From DSXF01 sp964387495 (lineage in GTDB: Bacteria > Chloroflexota > Anaerolineae > Anaerolineales > Villigracilaceae): DNA of 47,415 nt. Below, in pieces: positions 1 through 6,715 of this stretch. Numbering within the stretch: the stretch's first letter is position 1; every line of letters starts with the position of its first letter. The position numbers and the translations under genes were made by a program. The notes under the pieces are model-generated. The model saw nothing but the letters and a program-made list of their open reading frames with translations, was not told the origin of the DNA and did no database searches. The DNA lies in NCBI GenBank assembly GCA_964387495.1, contig CAYLXB010000019.1, forward strand, positions 1 through 47,415, read 5' to 3'.

Positions 1-88
1 CTGCCTGCGCAGAAGCCTCACCGGCCAGCGGTGCCCCAAACAGCCCCACCACCAGGACCGCAATTAACAGTATCTTTACCTTGTTCAA
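1..88 (-). CDS. Partial secreted protein (N-terminal signal peptide only)
   Basis: Reading leftward from 88, a TTG codon opens about 29 residues that run off the window edge. They form a textbook signal peptide: a short basic start (NKVK), a hydrophobic core (ILLIAVLVVGLFG) and a small-residue region ending ASAQA. The mature protein is outside the window, so no function can be given. An in-frame TTG at 130 has a better Shine-Dalgarno (GGAG 8 nt upstream) but would put about 14 polar residues before the signal peptide, so 88 is preferred on protein grounds. The gene follows the secreted protein at 165-1211 on the same strand and may be cotranscribed with it. Confidence 0.5.
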   Translation of the reverse strand, partial: MNKVKILLIAVLVVGLFGAPLAGEASAQA

Positions 89-164
89 GTTTCTCTGCTC
101 GCAATGACCAATTCTTTCGAAACTCTCCAATGTTTTTCTCCAAGTAGTTATAGATATTGAAGTA

Positions 165-1211
165 TCAGGGAGCAGGTGCCAAATTCATATACGCTTCATC
201 AACGACAACTCCCAAGTCTGTTTCGTCCTGAAAGAGGTCTTCCAGCACATCTGCGGCGGGAACATAGGTGCTCAATTTTGCCCAGTCAACATCCAGCTTA
301 GGACTCGTTTCACCACTCCTGAACATCCCGATCCCAACTCTGCCAGTGGTCAAAGCGGCATTTGAACCGCTCCAGACCAATTTCCCGTTAATATAGAACC
401 GAAGTGCAGTACCTTTGGCGGTCACGCGCAGGGTATTCCAGCCATATGGCACAATGGCAGTCGAAACTTTCCAATCCTGAACCAGGCTGGCAACGCCATT
501 CACCTTTTTGATAATCAGGAATTGCTGGCTGTTCGTGAAGTCAAAGATATAAGCGTTGTACCATAACTGGTACTGGGTATCGATCGGCTGAACCGTACCA
601 CGGATATAAAGATAATTCGCGCAGTTGTCGCACTCTGTCCCAGAACGGCGCAGCCGCACCTGGTAATCCAGTGTGGAATAACTGTACTGGCGAACCGTGC
701 TGACCACATTCCCTTCCGAGCCGCCGGTACGATACCACCCCGTGCTTGTACGCCACCATGGACCGTCCACCACTGTCCATCCGTTCGAGTTGGCATTGAA
801 GGTCGAGTTGAAACCAGAAACAGTAAAGGTCTTAAAGACGCTCCAGGGTTTCCAGGTGCCGTACTTCATGGCACGCACGCGCCACTTGTAGGCGACGTTA
901 TAGCCCAGGGTCTTATCCGGCTTGAAAGAACAAACCGTTCCACAGGCCGAACCAAGATAAACGCTGGTAAATATTCTCGTTGTGCCCCTGTAGATTTCAA
1001 GATGATATTTCGTTGCGCCAGTTACCAGGGTCCACTTGTAAGACGGTTTCGTGAAACTGATTGTACCAATGGGAGACTTCTGAGTTGGGACATTCGTAGC
1101 CGCCTGGACCGGAGCAACATCTGCCAGTTGAGCAAGCAGGCAGACCACCAACACCAGCACAATCATAAAAGCGTGCCGGCTGCCGGTAAATATGGGTTTT
1201 CTCTTGTTCAT
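165..1211 (-). CDS. Secreted FnIII-like / concanavalin-like lectin domain protein
   Basis: This 348-residue exported protein starts at ATG 1211 behind a GGAGG site. Residues 1-38 are a signal peptide with a basic start, a long hydrophobic core and a probable cleavage after VQAA. Residues about 40-132 resemble a fibronectin-III-like module (TGATKYHLEIYRG, YKWRVRAMKYGTW, KTFTVSG). Residues about 133-318 look like a concanavalin A/LamG-type jelly roll: alternating beta strands, a WNTLRVTAKGTALRFYINGK motif and a closing VDWAKLST strand. The tail is acidic. No catalytic residues are recognisable, so adhesion or glycan binding is only inferred. Unlike the next four genes upstream it lacks the shared EYYVP-ending domain. 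Confidence 0.75.
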   Translation of the reverse strand: MNKRKPIFTGSRHAFMIVLVLVVCLLAQLADVAPVQAATNVPTQKSPIGTISFTKPSYKWTLVTGATKYHLEIYRGTTRIFTSVYLGSACGTVCSFKPDKTLGYNVAYKWRVRAMKYGTWKPWSVFKTFTVSGFNSTFNANSNGWTVVDGPWWRTSTGWYRTGGSEGNVVSTVRQYSYSTLDYQVRLRRSGTECDNCANYLYIRGTVQPIDTQYQLWYNAYIFDFTNSQQFLIIKKVNGVASLVQDWKVSTAIVPYGWNTLRVTAKGTALRFYINGKLVWSGSNAALTTGRVGIGMFRSGETSPKLDVDWAKLSTYVPAADVLEDLFQDETDLGVVVDEAYMNLAPAP

Positions 1212-1305
1212 GGGTACCTCCAGGGTTGAACAGACTTAAATCGAGCCTGTTTGGAATCGCGAGAAATTTATATGTCAGGAAACAAGCGAGAACTTCTCTA
1301 AAATC

Positions 1306-1311
1306 ATTATA
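1306..1311 (-). promoter_or_regulatory. Candidate -10 element for the 165-1211 gene
   Basis: TATAAT on the minus strand, about 95 bp upstream of the start codon. No good -35 lies at the expected spacing (a GTTGGG stretch is nearest), so this is a moderate prediction. Confidence 0.4.
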
Positions 1312-1372
1312 CATGTTTCCTGTCACCCCCAACTTTACAATTTGGTCAGATTCCATTCCCCCAAAAGTATCG

Positions 1373-1409
1373 TTACAGGGTGCGTCCCCAAGCCGGGCGC
1401 ACCCTGTAA
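1373..1409 (-). terminator. Inverted repeat after the 1488-3761 gene
   Basis: Perfect 12-bp arms, TTACAGGGTGCG and CGCACCCTGTAA, with a 13-nt loop, lie 79 nt past the stop of the minus-strand gene. A short T stretch (CTTTT) follows a few bases later in that direction. It is probably a transcription terminator or mRNA 3'-end hairpin. Confidence 0.55.
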
Positions 1410-1487
1410 GAATTCGCAATGGTATTTCAACAGGCACAAAATGCCGCTTGGGACTTTGGCATAGTGCACCCTTGTGGCCGGCAATCC

Positions 1488-2045
1488 CTATGGCACGTAG
1501 TACTCAACAATCAGTTTCGGGCGGCTGGTTGCGGCCACACCACCACTGTAAAGACTGAGGTAATTGGCGGCGGCATTATTGTTATCGTCCAGCTTAAAGT
1601 ACAGGCGCATCTGTGTCAGACCGCCGCCGGTTGTCACCTTGTTGATGTAAGCCTTGCCGGCAGTAAGGTTGAGGCTGTACCAGCCGCTGGTCAATGCGGG
1701 GGAAAACGGTCCGCAGGTCTTGCTGGCCGCCGCCTGAAAATCGCCAACAGCCAGCGCCGCAGCCGGTCCCAGAAAACCTTTCTTAATATCCACTTTGAAA
1801 CCCAGGAACGTGGCAAGCGGGTCCCCACCACCGGTGACGCCCTGTTTCTTGACCTTGAGTGTGACTTTCGTAATCACGGCAGTGTCAGGCAGGGTCGAGG
1901 TATCGAAAGAAAGCACACTAAGATACTGCTTTTTTGCGGCGTTGTCGCCCAAACGCAGGGTGGTGGCTGTTGCATTCATGGTTCCCCCCACCCCGCTGGT
2001 CTCAGCCGATTCGAGAATCCAGCCGTCCTGGCCGCCAGCGGAATA
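1488..2045 (-). repeat. Copy 1 of the shared C-terminal domain coding repeat
   Basis: About 560 bp encoding the DGWILESAE...EYYVP domain. It is strongly similar at DNA level to the copies at 4034-4600, 6154-6715 and 8667-9228, and by eye closest to the copy at 8667. Confidence 0.85.
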
Positions 2046-3761
2046 GACCACCTTCTGTGCGATAGTGGTGAACGACCACCAGGTCCCGCCATCAGCATCT
2101 GTGGGGGTGCCGCTGGCATTGTGGGCACGCACCTGCCAGTAATACTTCGTATTTCTAATCAAGCCGGCCAAAACAACCGATGTGCTGGCGCCTGCAGGAT
2201 GCCAGGAAGCCGGGCTGTTACAGTTAGCGGTAGTGTTGTAGCAATAGTCGTAAGAGGTGGCACCGGTGCTTGCTCCCCAGGACAGCGTGGGGGTGATTTT
2301 AACTCCCTTGGTGCCGTTAGCAGGCCCGGATTTGCCAAAAGCACCCGGCGGAGGCGGGACGGTGGTGAAGGACCACCAGGTTCCGCCATCAGCATCCGTG
2401 GGAATGCCGCTGGCATTGTGGGCACGCACCTGCCAGTAATAGGTCGTACTGGTAACCAGGCCTGATAGGGTGGCAGAGGTATTCGCCCCTGCGGTAGTCC
2501 AGGAGGCGGGGCTGTTGCAGTTGCTGGCCGTATTGTAGCAATAGTCATAAGAGGTGGCACCGCTGCTTGTCCCCCAGGACAGGGTGGGGGAGGTGGAGAC
2601 ATTGATTGTCGTGTCCGCAGGGGCGGTCTTCCCAAAAACCCCGGGCTGCAGGATATATTCAGACGCGCCAATGTCACACAGCAGCACGCCATCCCCATTA
2701 CCATCCTGCGGCCGCGCCACGCCGGGCTGGTCAAGCCCCGGGCAGTTGTTGGGAGCGTTCCAGGTGACCCCGTCCACGGCCAGGCTGGCGGCAGTCAGCG
2801 GGAAGTAGGCCGGGTTGCCAATCTGGGAAGCCAGCAGGGGATTGGTATTGTTCATGGAACCCACGGCCGGATTGAAAGCACAGGTCGCGTCGCTGGCAAG
2901 GTTGTTACCGCCATCCGTAACCAGACCCGCACAGTCTGAAGGCGCCGGAAGGTTAAGTGCGATGATCGTATTTTCAGCCAGGATGGTACCACTAGCATTG
3001 TTGTTGGATATTCCCCCCCCGGCAGGAGCAGTATTATTTGAGAGGGTACTGTTGGTGACCGTTGGAATGGGAAGGCCACCGTTGTTGTAAATCCCACCCC
3101 CGGAAAGTGCGCTGTTGTCGAAGAAAGTACTGTTGATCACCCTCATCGTACCGAGGTGGTTATGGATGCCGCCGCCAGCATTGATTGCCCCATTATTCGA
3201 GAAAGTGCTGCTATCCACAAACAACACCACCCCTTCCTCGAGGCCGCTGAAGATCCCGCCGCCGTCCTTGGCATGATTGTTGTCGAAGGTACAGTTGATG
3301 ACGTTCAACGTACCCAGGTTATTGGCGCCGCCGCCAGATCCGCCGCCCGCATTGCCATCGATCACGGTCAGGTTCTGCAGGGTGAGCAGGGCCAGAGGCC
3401 CATTGATGAATACCTGGACAACATTATTCCCGCTGATTATGGCCGTTCCGAATCCGTCAATGGTCAATCCCAGAGGCGAGGTGATCACGGGCAGGGTGGC
3501 ATTAAGCAGGATCGTTCCGGTGAGTGGAATGTTGATCGTGTCGGCACCGGCGCCGGGCGGGCAGTCCACCGAACCGGACTGGTTATCGTTATTGGCGTTG
3601 ATGATCGCCTCACGCAATGTACACTGACCATCGGGGGCTTGCACATCTGCCAGCAAGGTAACAGTGATGACTGCCGCGGCGCGTACCGGCGGGACAGTCC
3701 AGACCAGGCCGGCTGCCAAAAGTATAATCACTGGCAATTGAAAGAAAGTTTGGGATTTCAT
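1488..3761 (-). CDS. Secreted CSLREP/Pmp-type beta-helix protein with two FnIII repeats and the shared C-terminal domain
   Basis: A 757-residue exoprotein starting at ATG 3761 with AGGAGG just upstream. Residues 1-30 are a signal peptide. Residues 47-58 hold a CSLREP-like motif (CTLREAIINANN). Residues about 70-360 are a right-handed beta-helix of the polymorphic outer-membrane/choice-of-anchor type, with repeats such as NSTFFDNSALSGGGIYNNGG. Residues about 370-467 and 468-565 are two close copies of a FnIII-like module (SYDYCYNT, YYWQVRAHNASG, GGTWWSFTT). Residues about 572-757 are the domain shared with the genes at 4034, 6154 and 8667, ending EYYVP. This copy has Cys where the paralogues have Tyr (KTCGPF). 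Surface display or substrate binding is inferred; no enzyme motif is seen. Confidence 0.85.
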   Translation of the reverse strand: MKSQTFFQLPVIILLAAGLVWTVPPVRAAAVITVTLLADVQAPDGQCTLREAIINANNDNQSGSVDCPPGAGADTINIPLTGTILLNATLPVITSPLGLTIDGFGTAIISGNNVVQVFINGPLALLTLQNLTVIDGNAGGGSGGGANNLGTLNVINCTFDNNHAKDGGGIFSGLEEGVVLFVDSSTFSNNGAINAGGGIHNHLGTMRVINSTFFDNSALSGGGIYNNGGLPIPTVTNSTLSNNTAPAGGGISNNNASGTILAENTIIALNLPAPSDCAGLVTDGGNNLASDATCAFNPAVGSMNNTNPLLASQIGNPAYFPLTAASLAVDGVTWNAPNNCPGLDQPGVARPQDGNGDGVLLCDIGASEYILQPGVFGKTAPADTTINVSTSPTLSWGTSSGATSYDYCYNTASNCNSPASWTTAGANTSATLSGLVTSTTYYWQVRAHNASGIPTDADGGTWWSFTTVPPPPGAFGKSGPANGTKGVKITPTLSWGASTGATSYDYCYNTTANCNSPASWHPAGASTSVVLAGLIRNTKYYWQVRAHNASGTPTDADGGTWWSFTTIAQKVVYSAGGQDGWILESAETSGVGGTMNATATTLRLGDNAAKKQYLSVLSFDTSTLPDTAVITKVTLKVKKQGVTGGGDPLATFLGFKVDIKKGFLGPAAALAVGDFQAAASKTCGPFSPALTSGWYSLNLTAGKAYINKVTTGGGLTQMRLYFKLDDNNNAAANYLSLYSGGVAATSRPKLIVEYYVP
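2066..2641 (-). repeat. Tandem ~290-bp duplication encoding two FnIII-like modules
   Basis: Two adjacent units of about 290 bp code for near-identical protein segments (GATSYDYCYNT, NCNSPASW, TYYWQVRAHNASG, TDADGGTWWSFTT). Most differences are silent or conservative, which suggests a recent internal duplication. Confidence 0.8.
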
Positions 3762-3813
3762 AACGCCTCCTAAGAGCAGCTGACCCCGAGTTGTCTGCAG
3801 CGAAAGCGTCCAT

Positions 3814-3829
3814 ATTCACCCGGGTGAAT
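3814..3829. promoter_or_regulatory. 16-bp perfect palindrome downstream of a promoter (candidate operator)
   Basis: ATTCACCCGGGTGAAT is a perfect palindrome at about +12 to +27 relative to the predicted start of the 1488-3761 transcript. Its position suits a repressor site or a 5' leader hairpin. Confidence 0.5.
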
Positions 3830-3847
3830 GGGGTTTATCGTACTTTC

Positions 3848-3876
3848 AATATACACATTCGCGAGGTCAATGTCAA
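3848..3876 (-). promoter_or_regulatory. Consensus sigma-70/A promoter for the 1488-3761 gene
   Basis: Minus-strand TTGACA (3871-3876) and TATATT (3848-3853) are separated by exactly 17 bp. Predicted initiation is near 3841, giving a leader of about 80 nt. Confidence 0.75.
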
Positions 3877-3951
3877 CTGGCAGCCAATGCTGTTCAGACA
3901 GCCGCCTGTACACCGCGAGAGATGTAAACCGCCCATTGGATCATAAGATTA

Positions 3952-3993
3952 CGCACCGGTATGCAAGCACTTCGGCCCCCTCATACCGGTGCG
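3952..3993 (-). terminator. Inverted repeat after the 4034-5815 gene
   Basis: Perfect 12-bp arms, CGCACCGGTATG and CATACCGGTGCG, separated by 18 nt, lie 41 nt past the stop. There is no strong T tract on either side, so it may be an mRNA-stabilising hairpin rather than an intrinsic terminator. Confidence 0.45.
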
Positions 3994-4033
3994 ATCGATA
4001 ATCGTTACAACGGGAATCCCTGCAGAGTCTGTC

Positions 4034-4600
4034 TTAAGGTGTATAGTACTCGATGATCAACTGCGGGCAGTTGGAGGCGGTGGATACATTCCCGCTGTAC
4101 AGGCTGAGATAATTGCCAATGGCGTTGTTGTTGTCATCTAGATTGAAGTACAGGCGCACCTGGGTCAGGCCGCCATTGGTCGCCAGTTTGTTGATGCAGG
4201 TTTTACCGCTGGTCAGGTTGAGACTGTACCAGCCGCTGACCAGGGCGGGCATGAAGGGGCCATACATTTTGCTGGCCTGGGCCTGGAAATCACCAACTGC
4301 CAGCGCGGCGGCAGGCCCGAAAAAGCCTTTTTTGATATCCACCTTGAATCCCTGGAAGGCCGTCACCGGATTGCCGCCGCCAGTGATGCCCTGTTTCTTG
4401 ACTTTAAGCGTGACTTTCGTGATCACAGCATTGTCCGGCAGGCTTTTAGTGCTGAAGGACAGGATGGAACGGTACTGCTTTCTGGCGGTATCGTCTCCCA
4501 AGCGCAGGGTGGCGGCATTTACGTTCATACTGCCACCCGCAGTGCTATTCTCGGCGGACTCCAGAATCCAGCCATCAGTAGAACCTGCGGAACGGAAGGT
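4034..4600 (-). repeat. Copy 2 of the shared C-terminal domain coding repeat
   Basis: Encodes the DGWILESAENS...EYYTP version. It has a Cys (KTCINK) where the other copies have Tyr. Confidence 0.85.
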
Positions 4601-5815
4601 CAGTTTTTTGCTCTCGTTCTTCACTTCAACAGAGCCAATATCGCAGTGGGCCCCGACAGGGCGGGCCCGGCCGCGCTGGTCAAGGTTGCTGACAGGGGCT
4701 GCAGCACAAGCTGCATCGTCCCCTGCGTCGATGGCGGGGGAGCCTATCAACAGGCCAAAGGTTTTGGTCGGGCCGCCGTTGCTGGCCAGGGAGCCAAGTT
4801 TCGGGTCGGCGCTGGAAACCGGGGTGCCACACCCCGAATGACTCTCGATCAGGTTATGGATGTCTGCCGAAAGCGTTCCATTGTTGAAACAATCCACCCC
4901 GCCTTTCGAATTGGCCAGGATGGTGTTCTTCAAGTACAGGCTGCCGCCGGTCCAGGCATAGATTCCGCTGCCGTCATCGGCGCTGTTCGCAGAGAAGGTG
5001 CTGTTGATCACCTTCGATGTGCCGCCGTTAAAGTTCACAATCCCCCCGCCATAATCGTCTGCACTATTACCAGAGAAGGTGCTATTGGTCACGGTTAGGA
5101 CACCGCCATAATTTTCTATGCCGCCACCGAATTGTGCGCTGTTGCCGGAGAAGGTACTGCCGGTCACCGAAGCCGTGGCAATATTCAAGATTCCCCCACC
5201 GTAGGTGGCGTTATTGCTGGAGAAGGTGCTGTTCGTCACCGTTAATGAAGCCTCATAATTATCGATGGCCCCACCGTACTCCGCGCTGTTGCTGGAGAAG
5301 GTGCAGCCTGTCACTGTAATTGAACCAGCCTCATTATCAATGGCGCCACCATATTCAATTGCCGTGTTGCCGGAGAAAACGGTGTTCGTCACCGTCAAAA
5401 TTCCGCCACCGTTATAGATGGCGCCGCCTCCTTCGCTACCGCCATTCCCATTAGTAATGGACAGGGTATCGAGTGTGACCGTCTTGCCGCTGTTGATGTA
5501 AAACACGCGGTAGAGATGATTCCCGCTGATGGTAACGACTTGCCCGCTGCCGTCGATCGTCAGGTCATCGGAAATGGCGGGCAGCCCGGCTGCAAGCGTT
5601 ATCGTCCCGTTGACCGAAAAAGTGATCGTATCCAATCCGGCATGTGAGTTCGCATTGAGGATGGCCTGCCGCAGGGAACCTGCCCCACTATCATTCAGGT
5701 TGGACACAGGATAACCTGCTGCCTGCGCGCCCTGCACAGACAGGCCTGCCGCCGAGAGGCAAATTATTAGCGCCAAGATAATACGCCAGGCGCTGCCGGG
5801 GAATTTGGTTTTCAT
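4034..5815 (-). CDS. Secreted Pmp-type beta-helix protein with the shared C-terminal domain
   Basis: A 593-residue protein starting at ATG 5815 behind AGGAGG. A signal peptide covers residues 1-33 (hydrophobic core, then QGAQAAG). A CSLREP-like GSLRQAILNAN follows at 47-57. Residues about 60-390 form a parallel beta-helix of repeated units such as VTNSTFSGNSADDYGGGI, a Pmp/choice-of-anchor architecture ending in the typical DQRGRARPVGAHCDIGSVE closing strand. Residues about 405-593 are the domain shared with three neighbours, ending EYYTP instead of EYYVP. It is shorter than its neighbours and lacks FnIII modules. No catalytic site is apparent; a cell-surface role is inferred from architecture. 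Confidence 0.85.
   Translation of the reverse strand: MKTKFPGSAWRIILALIICLSAAGLSVQGAQAAGYPVSNLNDSGAGSLRQAILNANSHAGLDTITFSVNGTITLAAGLPAISDDLTIDGSGQVVTISGNHLYRVFYINSGKTVTLDTLSITNGNGGSEGGGAIYNGGGILTVTNTVFSGNTAIEYGGAIDNEAGSITVTGCTFSSNSAEYGGAIDNYEASLTVTNSTFSSNNATYGGGILNIATASVTGSTFSGNSAQFGGGIENYGGVLTVTNSTFSGNSADDYGGGIVNFNGGTSKVINSTFSANSADDGSGIYAWTGGSLYLKNTILANSKGGVDCFNNGTLSADIHNLIESHSGCGTPVSSADPKLGSLASNGGPTKTFGLLIGSPAIDAGDDAACAAAPVSNLDQRGRARPVGAHCDIGSVEVKNESKKLTFRSAGSTDGWILESAENSTAGGSMNVNAATLRLGDDTARKQYRSILSFSTKSLPDNAVITKVTLKVKKQGITGGGNPVTAFQGFKVDIKKGFFGPAAALAVGDFQAQASKMYGPFMPALVSGWYSLNLTSGKTCINKLATNGGLTQVRLYFNLDDNNNAIGNYLSLYSGNVSTASNCPQLIIEYYTP
4985..5400 (-). repeat. Tandem imperfect ~72-82-bp coding repeats (beta-helix rungs)
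   Basis: The plus-strand string GAGAAGGTGCT, or close variants, followed by a GTCACCG-like string recurs near 4993, 5075, 5147, 5220, 5295 and 5369. Each unit encodes one NSTFSxNSA-x-YGGGI rung of about 24-27 residues. Confidence 0.75.
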
Positions 5816-5855
5816 GTCGAGATACCTCCTGAGAAAAAAAGGAAACGGCTTACTG

Positions 5856-5902
5856 AAAAATGCGGCCTGCCTGCCGGAGCGCTGTGACGACAGTGAGGCC
5901 GC
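5856..5902 (-). promoter_or_regulatory. Terminator-like hairpin in the leader of the 4034-5815 gene
   Basis: On the minus strand, GCGGCCT (5896-5902) pairs with AGGCCGC (5862-5868), with a smaller CTGT/ACAG stem inside. The hairpin is followed at once by ATTTTTC, and the start codon is about 45 nt further on. This is the layout of an attenuator. Confidence 0.4.
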
Positions 5903-6050
5903 TTATCAACAGATCGGTTGGTTCGGCTCTAAAATCAACACCATGGAAAATCCATAAAAACACGAAAACATCCTTCAAATCAACATTCGACCTGCCCAAC
6001 TGTAAGTGCATAATTGTATGGTTGCCAAAGATTCGGAAGGACGGATGCAG

Positions 6051-6089
6051 ATCGTCATGTGGACAGAACAGGTCCGTCCACATGACGAT
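6051..6089 (-). terminator. Perfect 14-bp inverted repeat after the 6154-8475 gene
   Basis: Arms ATCGTCATGTGGAC and GTCCACATGACGAT flank an 11-nt loop, 65 nt past the stop. No T tract follows in the minus direction, so a non-canonical terminator, a processing hairpin or a protein site are all possible. Confidence 0.45.
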
Positions 6090-6153
6090 TACAATCAATC
6101 ATTTGCGCTGATTCCCCCGGCAAAAACCTTTGGACGTAATCCTAACAGGGTGC

Positions 6154-6715
6154 TTATGGAACATAGTATTCGACGATCAACTGCGGACGGCTGGACGCAG
6201 CCACCTCGCCGCTGTACAGGCTGAGATAGTTGGCAACAGTATTGTTGTTGTCATCCAGTTTAAAGTACAGGCGCATCTGGGTCAGCCCGCCGGCAGTGGC
6301 CAGCTTATTGATGTAAGCCTTGCCTGCCGTCAGGTTGAGGCTGTACCAGCCGCCAACCAGACCGGGCGTGAATGGGCCATAAGAATGGACACCCAACTTC
6401 GTCTGGAAGTCAGCAGCCTGCAGGGCCGCCGTGCCAAAAGTGCCTGTCTTGATATCCACTTTGAATCCCTGGAACATGGTCACGGGGTTGCCGCCGCCAA
6501 GGATGCCTTGTTTCTTAACCTTTAGCGTGACCTTGGTGATAATAGCGGTGTTCGGCAAGCCGCCGGTATTGAAGGACAGGATGCTGCGGTACTGTCTCCT
6601 GGCCGCGTCGTCGCCCAGGCGCAGGGTGGTGGCCGTGGCATTCAGCGTACCACCAACGTTGCTGTTCTCGGCAGTCTCGAGCACCCAGCCATCCTGGGCA
6701 GCCGTGGAGGTGAAG
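6154..6715 (-). repeat. Copy 3 of the shared C-terminal domain coding repeat
   Basis: Encodes the DGWVLETAENS...EYYVP version. It is the most diverged in the middle (GTFGTAALQAADFQTKLGVH replaces the GFxGPAAALAVGDFQ segment). Confidence 0.85.

Larger units (their letters stand above)
5816..6153. other. Intergenic stretch of 338 bp
   Basis: Apart from the leader hairpin at 5856-5902 and the inverted repeat at 6051-6089, it is AT-richer than the surrounding genes. I find no convincing coding frame or RNA gene, and no promoter with both boxes at good spacing. Confidence 0.5.

Noticed and set aside
1419..2465. Long plus-strand open frame opposite the 1488-3761 gene
   Set aside because: It lies antisense to a well-supported secreted protein, lacks an SD, and its similarity to other plus-strand frames (4113-4841, 6431-6739, 8899-9384) only mirrors the shared C-terminal domain on the other strand.
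4985..5400. Regular ~75-bp repeats suggesting a CRISPR or minisatellite
   Set aside because: Repeats are in frame, imperfect and encode beta-helix rungs; there are no unique spacers.
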